Shown: positions 26,085 to 37,704, counted from the first letter of the stretch. The stretch: DNA of 44,081 nucleotides from Zoogloea sp. (GCA_017309145.1 JAFLDU010000007.1:1-44081), one strand, 5' to 3'. The notes: generated from the sequence alone by a model not told the origin. Made by a program: numbers and translations.

Positions 26085-26123
26085 TCAACGTTTTACATCG
26101 CCGATAGAGCTTCGGGTGCAGTG

Positions 26124-27833
26124 ATGGTCATGACCGGTGCGGAAATTGTAATCAGGTGCCTCCAGGAAGAAAAGGTCGATTATCTGTTCGGCTATCCTGG
26201 TGGAGCTGTCCTGTATATCTACGACGAGCTCTTCAAGCAGGACAAGGTCCGTCATGTGCTCGTGCGTCACGAGCAGGCGGCCATCCATGCCGCTGACGGC
26301 TATGCCCGTTCCACCGAGAAGGTGGGGGTTGCCCTGGTGACCTCCGGTCCTGGCGCCACCAATGCGGTGACCGGCATTGCCACCGCCTTCTGCGACTCGA
26401 TCCCGATGGTGGTCATTTCGGGTCAGGTGCCGTCGGCTGCGATCGGTCAGGACGCCTTCCAGGAAGTGGACACCGTGGGCATCACCCGTCCCTGTGTGAA
26501 GCACAACTTCCTGGTGCGCGACGTGCGTGACATCGCGCCGACCATCAAGAAGGCCTTCTATCTGGCCAAGACGGGTCGTCCCGGCCCCGTGCTGGTGGAC
26601 ATCCCCAAGGACATCACCGCCCAGAAGTGCGAATTCGAGTACCCGCAGACGGTCTCGATCCGGTCCTACAGTCCCGTGGTCAAGGGGCACCAGGGACAGA
26701 TCAAGAAGGCCTTGCAGCTGCTCCTCGAAGCCCGGCGGCCGATGATCTACACCGGTGGTGGAGTGGTGCTGGGCGACGCGGCCGACAAGCTGACCGCCCT
26801 CGCACGCAAGCTCGGTTTCCCGTGTACCAACACGCTCATGGGCCTCGGCGGCTATCCGGCCACGGATCCGCAGTTCGTCGGCATGCTGGGCATGCACGGC
26901 AACTACGAGGCCAACATGGGCATGCACTACTGTGATGTGCTGCTGGCCGTGGGTGCCCGTTTCGACGATCGCGTGATCGGCAGTCCGGACCATTTCGCAT
27001 CGGAGCCGCGCAAGATCATCCACATCGACATCGATCCTTCGTCCATCTCCAAGCGCGTGAAGGTGGATGTGCCCATCGTCGGTGATGTGGGTGAGGTGCT
27101 TGGCGAGTTGCTCGCGCAGCTCGAAGCCACTTCCGAGCGGCCGAATCAGGAATCCCTGGCCTCCTGGTGGAAGCAGATCGACGAATGGCGTCGTCGCGAC
27201 TGCCTCAAGTTCACGCAGGGCGAGGGCCTGATCAAGCCGCAGTATGTGATCCAGAAGCTGTGGGAGGTCACTTCCGGCGATGCCTTCGTGACCTCGGACG
27301 TGGGGCAGCACCAGATGTGGGCGGCCCAATACTACAAGTTCGACAAGCCGCGTCGCTGGGTGAATTCCGGCGGCCTCGGCACCATGGGCTTCGGCCTGCC
27401 GGCCGCGATGGGCGTGCAGCTTGCCCACCCGGGTTCTCCGGTGGCCTGTGTCACCGGTGAAGGCTCCATCCAAATGAACATCCAGGAGCTGTCCACCTGC
27501 AAGCAGTTCCGTCTGCCCATCAAGGTCATCCTTCTGAACAACGGCTACCTGGGCATGGTGCGGCAATGGCAGGAGTTGTTCCACGGCAACCGCTATTCCG
27601 AGTCCTACATGGATGCGCTGCCTGATTTCCCGAAGCTGGCCGCGGCCTATGGCCATGTGGGGCTGAGGGTGGACAAGCCTGGCGATGTGGAGGGCGCGCT
27701 GCGCGAGGCCTTCAAGCAGAAGAACGATCTGGTCTTCCTCGACTTCCAGGTGGATGCCACCGAGAACGTCTATCCGATGGTTCAGGGTGGCAAGGGCCTG
27801 ACGGACATGATCCTGTCGGCCGAGGACCTCTGA
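26124..27833 (+). CDS. ilvI: Acetolactate synthase large subunit
   Basis: A 569-residue thiamine diphosphate enzyme. The catalytic glutamate is Glu 50 (VRHEQAAIHAADGYAR). Other marks are SGPGATNAVTGIATA, ISGQVPSAAIGQDAFQE, the FAD region GMLGMHGNYEANM and the cofactor motif GEGSIQMNIQEL to LLNNGYLGMVRQWQ. The usual GDGS is GEGS here. It condenses two pyruvates, or pyruvate and 2-oxobutyrate, in valine, leucine and isoleucine synthesis. The frame is open to 25860, overlapping the divergent sigma gene; ATG 26124 or 26130 gives the normal N-terminus. The regulatory subunit gene follows after 106 bases. Confidence 0.95.
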   Translation: MVMTGAEIVIRCLQEEKVDYLFGYPGGAVLYIYDELFKQDKVRHVLVRHEQAAIHAADGYARSTEKVGVALVTSGPGATNAVTGIATAFCDSIPMVVISGQVPSAAIGQDAFQEVDTVGITRPCVKHNFLVRDVRDIAPTIKKAFYLAKTGRPGPVLVDIPKDITAQKCEFEYPQTVSIRSYSPVVKGHQGQIKKALQLLLEARRPMIYTGGGVVLGDAADKLTALARKLGFPCTNTLMGLGGYPATDPQFVGMLGMHGNYEANMGMHYCDVLLAVGARFDDRVIGSPDHFASEPRKIIHIDIDPSSISKRVKVDVPIVGDVGEVLGELLAQLEATSERPNQESLASWWKQIDEWRRRDCLKFTQGEGLIKPQYVIQKLWEVTSGDAFVTSDVGQHQMWAAQYYKFDKPRRWVNSGGLGTMGFGLPAAMGVQLAHPGSPVACVTGEGSIQMNIQELSTCKQFRLPIKVILLNNGYLGMVRQWQELFHGNRYSESYMDALPDFPKLAAAYGHVGLRVDKPGDVEGALREAFKQKNDLVFLDFQVDATENVYPMVQGGKGLTDMILSAEDL

Positions 27834-27939
27834 ATCACAGGTGCTTGCCGTGGGGAGGATCCCGCAGGCTTCCGACTCCTCCACGGCGCTTGATGCCCAC
27901 TGGCTGCGTGGGCTGTTGGCCATCCAGAACAAGACAACT

Positions 27940-28431
27940 ATGAGACACGTCATCTCCCTCCTGATCGAGAACGAAGCCGGCGCCCTGTCGCGCGTCTCGG
28001 GGCTTTTCTCGGCCCGTGGCTACAACATCGAATCCCTGACGGTGGCGCCAACCGAGGATGCCTCCCTGTCCCGCATGACCATCGTGACCAGCGGTTCCGA
28101 TGATGTCGTCGAACAGATCACCAAGCAGTTGAACAAGCTGGTGGAAGTGGTCAAAGTGGTGGATCTCTCCGAGTCCGCCCACATCGAACGCGAGCTGATG
28201 CTCGTGAAGGTGCGCGCAACCGGCAAGGATCGTGAAGAAATGAAGCGCATGGCGGACATCTTCCGCGGGCGCATCATCGATGTGACTGACACCAGTTACG
28301 TCATCGAGCTGACCGGCAACCAGGCCAAGCTCGATTCCTTCGTGGGCGCCATCGACGCCGGGCTGATTCTCGAAACCGTGCGCTCCGGTATCTGCGGCGT
28401 CGGCCGAGGTGATCGGGTATTGAAAGTGTAA
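27940..28431 (+). CDS. ilvH: Acetolactate synthase small (regulatory) subunit
   Basis: A 163-residue protein, the same length as E. coli IlvH. An N-terminal ACT domain (MRHVISLLIENEAGALSRVSG, FSARGYNIESLTVAPTED) is followed by the C-terminal small-subunit domain (ELMLVKVRATGKDREEMKR, GRIIDVTDTSYVIELTG). It binds valine for feedback inhibition and activates the large subunit. The frame is open from 27841, but ATG 27940 gives the exact family N-terminus. Confidence 0.95.
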   Translation: MRHVISLLIENEAGALSRVSGLFSARGYNIESLTVAPTEDASLSRMTIVTSGSDDVVEQITKQLNKLVEVVKVVDLSESAHIERELMLVKVRATGKDREEMKRMADIFRGRIIDVTDTSYVIELTGNQAKLDSFVGAIDAGLILETVRSGICGVGRGDRVLKV

Positions 28432-29520
<1,089 letters not shown>

Positions 29521-29538
29521 TCGCTGCAGGCTTGAATG

Positions 29539-29571
29539 CGACAGGGGGACGACAGTCCCCCTTGTCGTTTT
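29539..29571 (+). terminator. Rho-independent terminator after ilvC
   Basis: A GGGGGAC / GTCCCCC stem with loop GACA, extended by CGACA / TGTCG with one bulged base, runs into TTTT. It would separate ilvIHC from pssA-leuA, or let only part of the transcription through. Confidence 0.7.
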
Positions 29572-29630
29572 CGGGACCGCTCCGGCGTCCTGCGTTACAA
29601 TCCAAGCCGATTCCTTCCATCGTCCCCTCC

Positions 29631-30416
29631 ATGGCCGATCAGCATTCACGCAAACCCCTGCTCAATCCAGAACGGCGCCGCAGGGGTATCTACATCCTCC
29701 CCAATCTCTTCACCACGGCAGCCCTCTTTGCGGGCTTCTATGCCATCGTGCAGGCCATGAACGGCTTGTTCGAGCAGGCGGCGGTGGCCATCTTCATCGC
29801 CATGGTGCTCGACGGGCTGGACGGGCGCGTGGCGCGCCTGACCCGCACCCAGAGCGCCTTCGGTGCCGAGTACGACTCCCTGTCCGACATGGTGTCGTTT
29901 GGCGCGGCACCCGCCCTCATCATGTACGAATGGGCCCTCAAGGGGATGGGCAAGCTTGGTTGGATGGCCGCCTTCATCTACTGCGCTGGTGCCGCCCTGC
30001 GGCTGGCCCGTTTCAACACCAACATCGACGTCATCGACAAGCGCTACTTCCAGGGCCTGCCGAGCCCGGCTGCTGCCGCGCTGGTGGCCGGCCTGGTGTG
30101 GGTGATGATCGACAACGGCATCGCCGGCCCGGACGTGCGCTGGTATGGCTGCGCCCTGACCATCTTTGCGGGTGTATCGATGGTGAGCAATGTGCTCTTT
30201 TATAGCGGCAAGGAGATCAACCTGCGCCGCAGTGTGCCCTTCATCGTCATCATCGCCTTCGTGCTCGGTTTCCTGCTGGTCTCCAGCTACCCGCCGGGCG
30301 TGCTGTTTGGGCTCTTCCTGTGCTACGCGGTGTCCGGCTACGTGCTGGGTGCCTGGGGCTGGCTCAAGGGGCGCCGGAGCGGGGCGGTTGCCGCATCCGA
30401 AAAGACTGATTTATAG
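29631..30416 (+). CDS. pssA: CDP-diacylglycerol-serine O-phosphatidyltransferase
   Basis: A 261-residue membrane enzyme with about eight spans. The CDP-alcohol phosphatidyltransferase signature D-G-x2-A-R-x8-G-x3-D-x3-D appears as DGRVARLTRTQSAFGAEYD followed by SLSD. It makes phosphatidylserine from CDP-diacylglycerol and serine at the inner membrane, the precursor of phosphatidylethanolamine. ATG 29631 gives the normal N-terminus (MADQHSRKPLLNPERRRRG). pssA between ilvC and leuA is a known betaproteobacterial order. Confidence 0.92.
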   Translation: MADQHSRKPLLNPERRRRGIYILPNLFTTAALFAGFYAIVQAMNGLFEQAAVAIFIAMVLDGLDGRVARLTRTQSAFGAEYDSLSDMVSFGAAPALIMYEWALKGMGKLGWMAAFIYCAGAALRLARFNTNIDVIDKRYFQGLPSPAAAALVAGLVWVMIDNGIAGPDVRWYGCALTIFAGVSMVSNVLFYSGKEINLRRSVPFIVIIAFVLGFLLVSSYPPGVLFGLFLCYAVSGYVLGAWGWLKGRRSGAVAASEKTDL

Positions 30417-30429
30417 TCGAAATCTTTCC

Positions 30430-30461
30430 CGTGCCTGCTGGGGCTTGCTCCGGAAGGCACG
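30430..30461 (+). repeat. Hairpin in the pssA-leuA gap
   Basis: CGTGCCT (30430-30436) pairs perfectly with AGGCACG (30455-30461), and inside it GGGG can pair with CTCC around a CTTG loop. It starts 14 bases after the pssA stop and lies about 90 bases before leuA. No T-tract follows. No leucine-rich leader peptide is visible in the gap. Confidence 0.4.
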
Positions 30462-30549
30462 GCGATCCTCTCTGACATCCTGCGCTGCCGGCATTGAACG
30501 CCGGATCGGCGCTGACCTCCAATAACAAGGAATCCGGCGGGAGCCCATC

Positions 30550-32082
30550 ATGAACGACCAGCTCATCATTTTCGATACCACCTTGCGCGACGGTGAACAA
30601 AGCCCCGGCGCATCGATGACCCGGGATGAAAAGCTGCGGATCGCCCGCCAGCTCGAGCGCATGAAGGTCAATGTGATCGAGGCCGGCTTCGCTGCCGCCT
30701 CGAACGGCGACTTCGAAGCGGTGAAGGCAGTGGCCGAGGCGATCAAGGATTCCACCGTCTGTTCGCTGGCCCGGGCCAACGAGAACGACATCCGCCGGGC
30801 TGGCGAGGCGATCCGCCCGGCCGCGTCCGGCCGTATCCATACCTTCATCGCCACCAGTCCGATCCACATGGAGAAGAAGCTGCGCATGACGCCCGACGAG
30901 GTGGTCGAGCAGGCAGTGAAGGCGATCGGCTGGGCTCGTGAGTACACCAACGACATCGAGTTTTCCGCCGAGGATGCGGGGCGCTCGGACCTGGACTTCC
31001 TGTGCCGGATCTTCGAGGCGGTGATCAAGGCGGGCGCGACCACCATCAATGTGCCGGATACCGTGGGCTACAACGTGCCTGAGCAGTTCGCGGCCACCAT
31101 CCGCAGCCTGATCGAGCGTGTCCCCAATTCTGACAAGGTGGTGTGGTCGGTGCATTGCCACAACGACCTGGGCCTGGCTGTGGCCAACTCCCTGGCCGCC
31201 GTGCGCGCCGGAGCGCGCCAGGTGGAGTGCACCATCAACGGCCTTGGTGAGCGGGCGGGCAACGCCTCTCTGGAAGAGGTGGTGATGGCCGTGCGGACCC
31301 GCAAGGACATCTTCCAGTGCGACACCCGCATCGACACCACCCACATCGTGCCGGCGTCGAAGCTGGTGTCCGGCATCACCGGCTTTCCGGTGCAGCCCAA
31401 CAAGGCGATCGTCGGTGCCAATGCCTTTGCCCACGAGTCCGGCATTCACCAGGATGGCGTGCTCAAGCACCGCGAAACCTACGAGATCATGCGTGCCGAG
31501 GATGTGGGCTGGGGCGCCAACAAGCTGGTGATGGGCAAGCACTCCGGCCGTAATGCCTTCCGCTCCCGGCTGCAGGAGCTGGGTGTCGAGATCAGCTCCG
31601 AGGAGCAGCTCAATCACGCCTTCGCCCGTTTCAAGGAACTCGCCGACAAGAAGCACGAGATCTTCGACGAGGACCTGCAGGCCTTGATGAGCGATGAGAG
31701 CTCCGAGCCGAAGGAGCATTTCCGACTCGTGTCGTCGTCCTTTCATTCCGAGACCGGCGAGACGCCCTGTGCCCGTGTGACCCTGTCGGTCGGTGGTGCC
31801 GAGGCGAAGGCCGAGTCCTGCGGTTCAGGTCCGGTGGACGCTGCCTTCAAGGCCATCGAGGTGGTGGCCAACAGTGGCACCGAACTTCTGCTGTATTCGG
31901 TGAATGCGATCACCACCGGTACCGATGCGCAGGGTGAGGTCACCGTTCGTCTGTCGAAGGACGGCCGGGTGGTCAATGGCCAGGGCGCGGATACCGACAT
32001 CATCGTGGCATCCGCAAAGGCCTACCTGAATGCCCTCAATAAGATCCAGGCGGGCGTCGAGAAGATGAATCCGCAGGTCTGA
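30550..32082 (+). CDS. leuA: 2-isopropylmalate synthase
   Basis: A 510-residue enzyme that condenses acetyl-CoA with 2-oxoisovalerate, the first committed step to leucine. The catalytic barrel has [16 protein letters not shown] near the start, the metal-binding [15 protein letters not shown] and [16 protein letters not shown]. The C-terminal third (from about 390) is the LeuA regulatory domain that binds leucine. ATG 30550 is the natural start. A 7-bp inverted repeat (CCGCAGG / CCTGCGG, 32071-32091) spans its stop. Confidence 0.96.
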   Translation: MNDQLIIFDTTLRDGEQSPGASMTRDEKLRIARQLERMKVNVIEAGFAAASNGDFEAVKAVAEAIKDSTVCSLARANENDIRRAGEAIRPAASGRIHTFIATSPIHMEKKLRMTPDEVVEQAVKAIGWAREYTNDIEFSAEDAGRSDLDFLCRIFEAVIKAGATTINVPDTVGYNVPEQFAATIRSLIERVPNSDKVVWSVHCHNDLGLAVANSLAAVRAGARQVECTINGLGERAGNASLEEVVMAVRTRKDIFQCDTRIDTTHIVPASKLVSGITGFPVQPNKAIVGANAFAHESGIHQDGVLKHRETYEIMRAEDVGWGANKLVMGKHSGRNAFRSRLQELGVEISSEEQLNHAFARFKELADKKHEIFDEDLQALMSDESSEPKEHFRLVSSSFHSETGETPCARVTLSVGGAEAKAESCGSGPVDAAFKAIEVVANSGTELLLYSVNAITTGTDAQGEVTVRLSKDGRVVNGQGADTDIIVASAKAYLNALNKIQAGVEKMNPQV

Positions 32083-32099
32083 GGCCTGCGGTGTACGGC

Positions 32100-33088
<989 letters not shown>

Positions 33089-33098
33089 TTATACGTAA

Positions 33099-34364
33099 AT
33101 GAACTCCTTGCTTGATCCCGGCCTGCGTCAGCGGGCGCGGCTCCGGTCCTGGTCGCTGCTCGCGGGCGCTGTCGTCAGGCGTTTCCGGGAAGGGCGCTGT
33201 GCCCAGGTGGCGGCGAGCCTGGCTTTCACCTCGCTGTTGTCCCTGGTGCCCTTCGTCACGCTGGTGGCGGTGGTGTTCAGCCGCTTTCCCCAATCCCAGC
33301 GCTTTGCCGAAGTGCTCAGGGGGTTCCTGCTCGATAATCTGCTTCCCGATAAGGCGGGCAAGGTCATTGCGACCTATGCACTGCAGTTCAGCCAGAAGGC
33401 CACCAACCTCACCATCGTTGGCGGGGCTGTGCTGATCCTGACGGCGCTCATGCTGATGCGGACCATCGATCAGGTGATCAACCAGATCTGGCGGGTGCCC
33501 GGCGGCAGGCCGTGGGCGACACGGCTCGCCGCCTACTGGGTGGTCCTGTCACTCGGCCCCTTGTTCCTGGCGGGCGGTGTGCTGGCCGCAAGCATGATGC
33601 TGACGGCCTCGATGGATCTCATGAACGAGCCCGCCTGGCTGGAGGTGGCGGGCTTCCGGGTGATCTCCGTGACGGTGCTGACGGCATTGTTCGGTGCGCT
33701 GTATTTCGCCGTTCCCCACTGCACGGTCCGCCCGCGGGATGCGGCCTTCGCGGGCTTGCTGGCGGCGCTGGGCTTCTTCGTGATGCAGCGTCTCTTCGGC
33801 TTGTATCTGGTGCATTTCCCGAGTTACACCCTGGTCTACGGGGCGTTCGCGGTGGTGCCCATCTTCCTGCTGTGGCTGTACCTGTCGTGGCTGATCATCC
33901 TGCTGGGGGCGGTTGTTGCGGCGGTGCTGCCTGAGCGGAGCCTGCGCAGGCGGCCGCTTCCCGAGTTTCCAGGGCGCCGGCTTTACGTGGCTTTGCTGAT
34001 CGCCCGGGAGCTTGCACAGGCTCAGGTCGAAGGAGCGTGTCGTAGTGTGGAAGTGCTGGCGGATGCCGCACGGGTTGGGCACGAGGAGGTGCGTGACATC
34101 CTGGGTGAGCTTGCCTCGGAGGGGATGGTGGCCAGGCGCGATACAGGGGGGTGGATGCTGGCGAAGGCCGCTGAGGGGCTGCCGCTGGATGGGCTGGTCA
34201 GGCTGTTCGGCCTGGGGTTGGCGCCGGTGGCGGGAGGTTGCAGTCCGGGCGAGGAGCGGGTCGCCCAGGTCTGGGCGTGCCTTCTGGAGGGCGTGGATCA
34301 GGCTGCCAACCTGCCCCTCAGCCGCCTGCGCGAGCCGGACAGCGAGGGGCGGGAGCCCGCCTAG
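33099..34364 (+). CDS. YihY family inner membrane protein
   Basis: A 421-residue protein. Residues 1 to about 290 form the YihY/virulence factor BrkB domain with about six membrane spans (AASLAFTSLLSLVPFVTLVAVV, TIVGGAVLILTALMLM and others; ending LWLYLSWLIILLGAVVAAV). The family was once misnamed RNase BN. The last 130 residues are soluble and look like a winged helix (SVEVLADAARVGHEEVRDIL, GMVARRDTGGWMLA). The C-terminal stop overlaps the stop of the convergent gene by 3 bases (34362-34364 against 34361-34363). Function is not established. Confidence 0.88.
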   Translation: MNSLLDPGLRQRARLRSWSLLAGAVVRRFREGRCAQVAASLAFTSLLSLVPFVTLVAVVFSRFPQSQRFAEVLRGFLLDNLLPDKAGKVIATYALQFSQKATNLTIVGGAVLILTALMLMRTIDQVINQIWRVPGGRPWATRLAAYWVVLSLGPLFLAGGVLAASMMLTASMDLMNEPAWLEVAGFRVISVTVLTALFGALYFAVPHCTVRPRDAAFAGLLAALGFFVMQRLFGLYLVHFPSYTLVYGAFAVVPIFLLWLYLSWLIILLGAVVAAVLPERSLRRRPLPEFPGRRLYVALLIARELAQAQVEGACRSVEVLADAARVGHEEVRDILGELASEGMVARRDTGGWMLAKAAEGLPLDGLVRLFGLGLAPVAGGCSPGEERVAQVWACLLEGVDQAANLPLSRLREPDSEGREPA

Positions 34365-35848
34365 AGCGGGTAAGGGTCGATCTCGTACTGGAATAGCTCG
34401 ACGGCGGCGGTCTGCATGTCGAGGCTCAGGAGCCGGCCTTGGGCGACGTACAGGCGGTTGGTATCCGACACCAGCATGAAGCGGCGCGCACAGTAAGTGC
34501 CCGCTGGCGCAAGGATGGCCTGCTGCCGTCCGGCGGCCTGGATCGGCGGAAGTACCAGGGCAGGGCTCATGGCGCGGGGGCGGTTGGCGTTGCGGAAACC
34601 CACGGTGACCGGCTTTGCCGAATTGGCGATGACTTGCAGGCCGAGTTCTACCTGTTCGGGGGTTTCGGAGCGGATCCAGCGCACCACGCAGAGGGTCCAG
34701 GGCTCCTCGTCGTCCCTGCGCAGTGCGATGGCGATGCCGGCACTGAGCGTGGCCGCCGAGGCGGTGACCTGCATGATGGCGTAGCCCGTCGGGCTTTCGT
34801 TGACCACCATCCATTCGCTGCTATGGGCCGACTGGCGGGCCGAGCCCGGCTCCCGGAGCATCTTCCAGATGGTCTCCAGGCCACAGCAGACCTGGACCGA
34901 GTATTGGTTTCTGCGCCGGGAGTGCTCCCGATGCGGCGGGCAAGCCCAATATTCACGGACCCGCCTCAGCAGCGTGGCCACTTCGTGGCGCTCCAGGCCG
35001 GGATGGGTGTCCGGGGAGGGGGGCGTATCGCCTTCGAGCTGGTCGATCAGGCAGGTTGCGCGACGAGCAAGCTCCTCGCCGGAGAAATACAGCAGCCCCT
35101 CAACCGGCGGGGGCGGGCGACGGTGGATGGAGATCGGTGGGGTGTCCTGGTCGGGGTCGACCCAGAACCAGCCCAATTCGTCTTCCCCCGGAGGTGAGTG
35201 CCGGATGGATGTTGCCCGGACATTGGCGCTCAGATAGTCGGCCAGCCAGCTGATCTCGCGGCCGGTGAGACCTGCCGGATGGGCCGCAGAGAGGGCCAGC
35301 AGGTATTTATAGGCGGCCAGGATACCTTCGACGGCCTCGTCACCCTTGTCACCCGACAGCGGGTCGGCCGCGTTGAACACCGCGTGGGCGCGCAGCCAGA
35401 ATTCGAAGGGCGCGCTGCTGCCGGCCAGATGGGCGATGGTGAACTGCTCGGCAAGCAGCTCGATGGCCCGTGCGCTGATGATGGACGGGTTCCGACGCAG
35501 GGATCTGGCCAGCCGGTGGTGGGTTTCGGCGAGGACTTCCTCGTGGGCCGCCGCCACCTTGCCCAGCGCGGCCAGCAGGCGGGTCGCCGAACGATGCATG
35601 CCGATGGTCAGCGGGAGGGTGGCCATGGCCAGGCGACCGCGGAACAGGCGGCTGATCGCCATGCTCCGAGCGTGCAGGGGGTCGAGGCAGCGCTTAAGCT
35701 GCCCCCGGTTGGACTCCGAGCTGCCGAGTTCGTCGAGGTGGCGTACGAGGGAAGCCAGTTCCAGGTCGGGGTCGTCGATCAGCGGGGATGCAAGCCAGTC
35801 GAGAACCGGAGCCATGCGATCGGAGAGGTGGGGGTCTGCGGCGCTCAT
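34361..35848 (-). CDS. Unrecognised 495-residue protein with C-terminal PilZ-like motifs
   Basis: I do not recognise the full protein. Residues 1 to about 290 are mostly helical and soluble (for example LARSLRRNPSIISARAIELLAEQF) with a Pro-rich stretch near 243-250. The C-terminal part has R-E-H-S-R (307-311), then NESPTG (350-355), and later WTLCVVRWIRSETPEQVELGLQV. That order matches the RxxxR, [DN]xSxxG and terminal beta-strand pattern of PilZ c-di-GMP-binding domains, although the spacing is somewhat long. No signal peptide or membrane span. It is transcribed alone between the YihY-family gene and the rpsP operon. Confidence 0.75.
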   Translation of the reverse strand: MSAADPHLSDRMAPVLDWLASPLIDDPDLELASLVRHLDELGSSESNRGQLKRCLDPLHARSMAISRLFRGRLAMATLPLTIGMHRSATRLLAALGKVAAAHEEVLAETHHRLARSLRRNPSIISARAIELLAEQFTIAHLAGSSAPFEFWLRAHAVFNAADPLSGDKGDEAVEGILAAYKYLLALSAAHPAGLTGREISWLADYLSANVRATSIRHSPPGEDELGWFWVDPDQDTPPISIHRRPPPPVEGLLYFSGEELARRATCLIDQLEGDTPPSPDTHPGLERHEVATLLRRVREYWACPPHREHSRRRNQYSVQVCCGLETIWKMLREPGSARQSAHSSEWMVVNESPTGYAIMQVTASAATLSAGIAIALRRDDEEPWTLCVVRWIRSETPEQVELGLQVIANSAKPVTVGFRNANRPRAMSPALVLPPIQAAGRQQAILAPAGTYCARRFMLVSDTNRLYVAQGRLLSLDMQTAAVELFQYEIDPYPL

Positions 35849-35991
35849 TGCCTGCTAAGTCTCGGGGGCGAGGTGGTATTGTAAATAATTCCCCGACACC
35901 TGTGCCGCGTTCCGCCCACTTTATGAAGCTGTCCTTGTGGTCTGGTGACGGATTGCTGCAGGCGGCAGGGAGTGGATTGCGGACTCACTGC

Positions 35992-36020
35992 GTTCGCCTT
36001 GCTGTTTTGCCGCTCATAAT
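35992..36020 (+). promoter_or_regulatory. Possible promoter of the rpsP operon
   Basis: CATAAT at 36015-36020 resembles a -10 box; the -35 candidate TTCGCC (35993-35998) lies 16 bases upstream and is poor. It would give a leader of about 40 bases before rpsP. The surrounding AT-rich patch (TAATTTATGAT) supports promoter activity in this otherwise GC-rich window. Confidence 0.35.
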
Positions 36021-36064
36021 TTATGATCCGACGTTTTTCCATTCCATCGGATCAGGAACACGTC

Positions 36065-36316
36065 ATGGTTGTCATTCGTCTCGCCCGCAGCGGCTCCAAG
36101 AAGCGCCCTTTCTACAACATCGTTGCCGCTGATTCCCGCAATCGCCGCGACGGCCGCTTCATCGAGCGCATCGGTTACTACAACCCGGTTGCTTCCGGCA
36201 ACGCCGCCAGCCTGGTGATCAACGCCGAGCGTCTGGCCCACTGGGAAGGCAACGGCGCCCAGCTGTCCGAGACCGTTTCCCGTCTGGTCAAGCAGTCCGC
36301 CAAGGCTGCCGCCTGA
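36065..36316 (+). CDS. rpsP: 30S ribosomal protein S16
   Basis: An 83-residue S16 protein beginning [20 protein letters not shown] and containing [19 protein letters not shown]. First gene of the conserved rpsP-rimM-trmD-rplS operon. The frame is open from 36023, but ATG 36065 gives the exact family start. Confidence 0.97.
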   Translation: MVVIRLARSGSKKRPFYNIVAADSRNRRDGRFIERIGYYNPVASGNAASLVINAERLAHWEGNGAQLSETVSRLVKQSAKAAA

Positions 36317-36350
36317 GCGGTTCAGCGCCTGTGCTGGCCCGGCTTTTTGC

Positions 36351-36869
36351 GTGAGTGACCGATCGATGATCGTCCTGGGGAAGATTGTCGCCCCATTCGG
36401 CGTAAAGGGCTGGGTCCGTGTACATCCCTTCGGGGATGATCCCCTGTCCTGGGGAAGCATGTCCAGATGGTGGCTCGGCACGGATCCGGAAGGTTCGGAG
36501 TGGGTCGAGTACACCCTGAAGTCCTGTCAGGAACATGGCAAGGGTGACCTCATTGCGTCTTTTGACGAGGTGCCCGACCGTAATGGCTCTGAAGCCCTTG
36601 CGGGGTATTACGTGGCCGCGCCGCGTGAGGCATTGCCCAAGCCTGCCGAGGATGAGTATTACTGGGCCGACCTGGTCGGCCTCGAAGTGCGCAACGCGTC
36701 CGGTACGCTGCTTGGCAGGGTGACCGGCCTGATGTCCACCGGGGCGCACGATGTGCTCCAGGTGCAGGATGGCGATGTGGAGCGTCTGATTCCCTTCGTG
36801 GCGAGTTATGTCGTTGCGGTCGACATGCCTTCGAAGACCATCCAGGTCGAGTGGGAAGCCGACTGGTGA
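36351..36869 (+). CDS. rimM: Ribosome maturation factor RimM
   Basis: A 172-residue protein: N-terminal RimM domain ([22 protein letters not shown]) and C-terminal PRC-barrel ([34 protein letters not shown]). It assists 30S head assembly through S19. The start may be GTG 36351 or ATG 36366; neither has a clear ribosome site. The stop overlaps the trmD start (GTGA). Confidence 0.94.
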   Translation: MSDRSMIVLGKIVAPFGVKGWVRVHPFGDDPLSWGSMSRWWLGTDPEGSEWVEYTLKSCQEHGKGDLIASFDEVPDRNGSEALAGYYVAAPREALPKPAEDEYYWADLVGLEVRNASGTLLGRVTGLMSTGAHDVLQVQDGDVERLIPFVASYVVAVDMPSKTIQVEWEADW

Positions 36870-37648
36870 CCGTTGAGCCGGGGCGCAGGGCCTACGATGT
36901 GGTCACGCTGTTCCCGGAGATGTTCGATGCCCTGTCGGGCTTCGGGGTCACCGGAAGGGCGCAGGACAGGACGCTGTATGAACTCCAGTGCTGGAATCCC
37001 CGTGATTTCACCGAGGATCGGCATCGTACGGTAGATGATCGACCCTACGGTGGAGGCCCTGGCATGGTGATGTTGCCGGGACCCCTCGAAAAGGCGATCT
37101 GCGCGGCAAAGGCGCGGCAGGCGGATTCCGTAGGGCGTGCTGGACGGGTGATATACCTGTCCCCGCAAGGCCGGCGTCTGGATCATGCCCGCGTGCTCGA
37201 GTTGGTGGCGGAGCCCTCGCTGGTGCTGCTGTGTGGCCGCTATGAAGGGGTGGATCAACGCCTCATCGAGCGCTGCGTGGATGAAGAGATTTCGCTGGGT
37301 GATTTCGTCCTTTCGGGGGGGGAGTTGCCGGCAATGGTGTTGCTCGATGCGATGATCCGGCAGTTGCCGGGCGCGCTGAACGACGGAGACTCCGCAGTTG
37401 AGGATTCCTTTGTCGATGGCTTGCTGGATTGCCCGCATTACACCCGCCCGGTGGACTACGAGGGTGTGTCGGTGCCTGCGGTGCTGATGTCGGGCAATCA
37501 TGCGGAGATCCGGCGCTGGCGCCTGCAGCAATCGCTGGGGCGCACCGAGCAGCGCAGGCCCGACCTGATGTCCGGTCGGGTCTTGAGCAAGGAAGAGTTC
37601 CGCCTGCTGGAGGCATTCCGGCAGGCAAACAAGAAGGGCGCAGAGTAA
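36866..37648 (+). CDS. trmD: tRNA (guanine-N1)-methyltransferase
   Basis: A 260-residue SPOUT methyltransferase. It has [43 protein letters not shown] and the AdoMet trefoil-knot motif [15 protein letters not shown], followed by [21 protein letters not shown]. It methylates G37 of tRNAs read with a G at position 36, preventing frameshifting. GTG 36866 overlaps the rimM stop and is preferred over GTG 36851, which lies inside rimM. Confidence 0.96.
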   Translation: MTVEPGRRAYDVVTLFPEMFDALSGFGVTGRAQDRTLYELQCWNPRDFTEDRHRTVDDRPYGGGPGMVMLPGPLEKAICAAKARQADSVGRAGRVIYLSPQGRRLDHARVLELVAEPSLVLLCGRYEGVDQRLIERCVDEEISLGDFVLSGGELPAMVLLDAMIRQLPGALNDGDSAVEDSFVDGLLDCPHYTRPVDYEGVSVPAVLMSGNHAEIRRWRLQQSLGRTEQRRPDLMSGRVLSKEEFRLLEAFRQANKKGAE

Positions 37649-37666
37649 GGCGTCCTTCATAAAAAA

Positions 37667-37704
37667 GCCGTGCATCAGGTGGCGACCTGCTCTGCATGTA
37701 AGGC
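37667..37704 (+). promoter_or_regulatory. Hairpin in the leader of rplS
   Basis: CAGGT (37676-37680) and ACCTG (37685-37689) form a stem with a GGCG loop; TGCA (37671-37674) with TGCA (37693-37696) and GCC (37667-37669) with GGC (37702-37704) can extend it with bulges. It ends about 18 bases before the CAGGAG ribosome site of rplS. It could modulate rplS translation relative to trmD. Confidence 0.3.

Noticed and set aside
25860-26123. N-terminal extension of acetolactate synthase
   Set aside because: The extra 88 codons overlap the divergent sigma gene and read as a basic, non-family sequence; the normal N-terminus begins at 26124, and a promoter-like pair lies within the extension.
26085-27953. 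A 622-codon open frame on the minus strand opposite ilvI
   Set aside because: It is antisense to acetolactate synthase, and the His/Asp/Gly-rich translation shows no domain; the same composition effect explains it.
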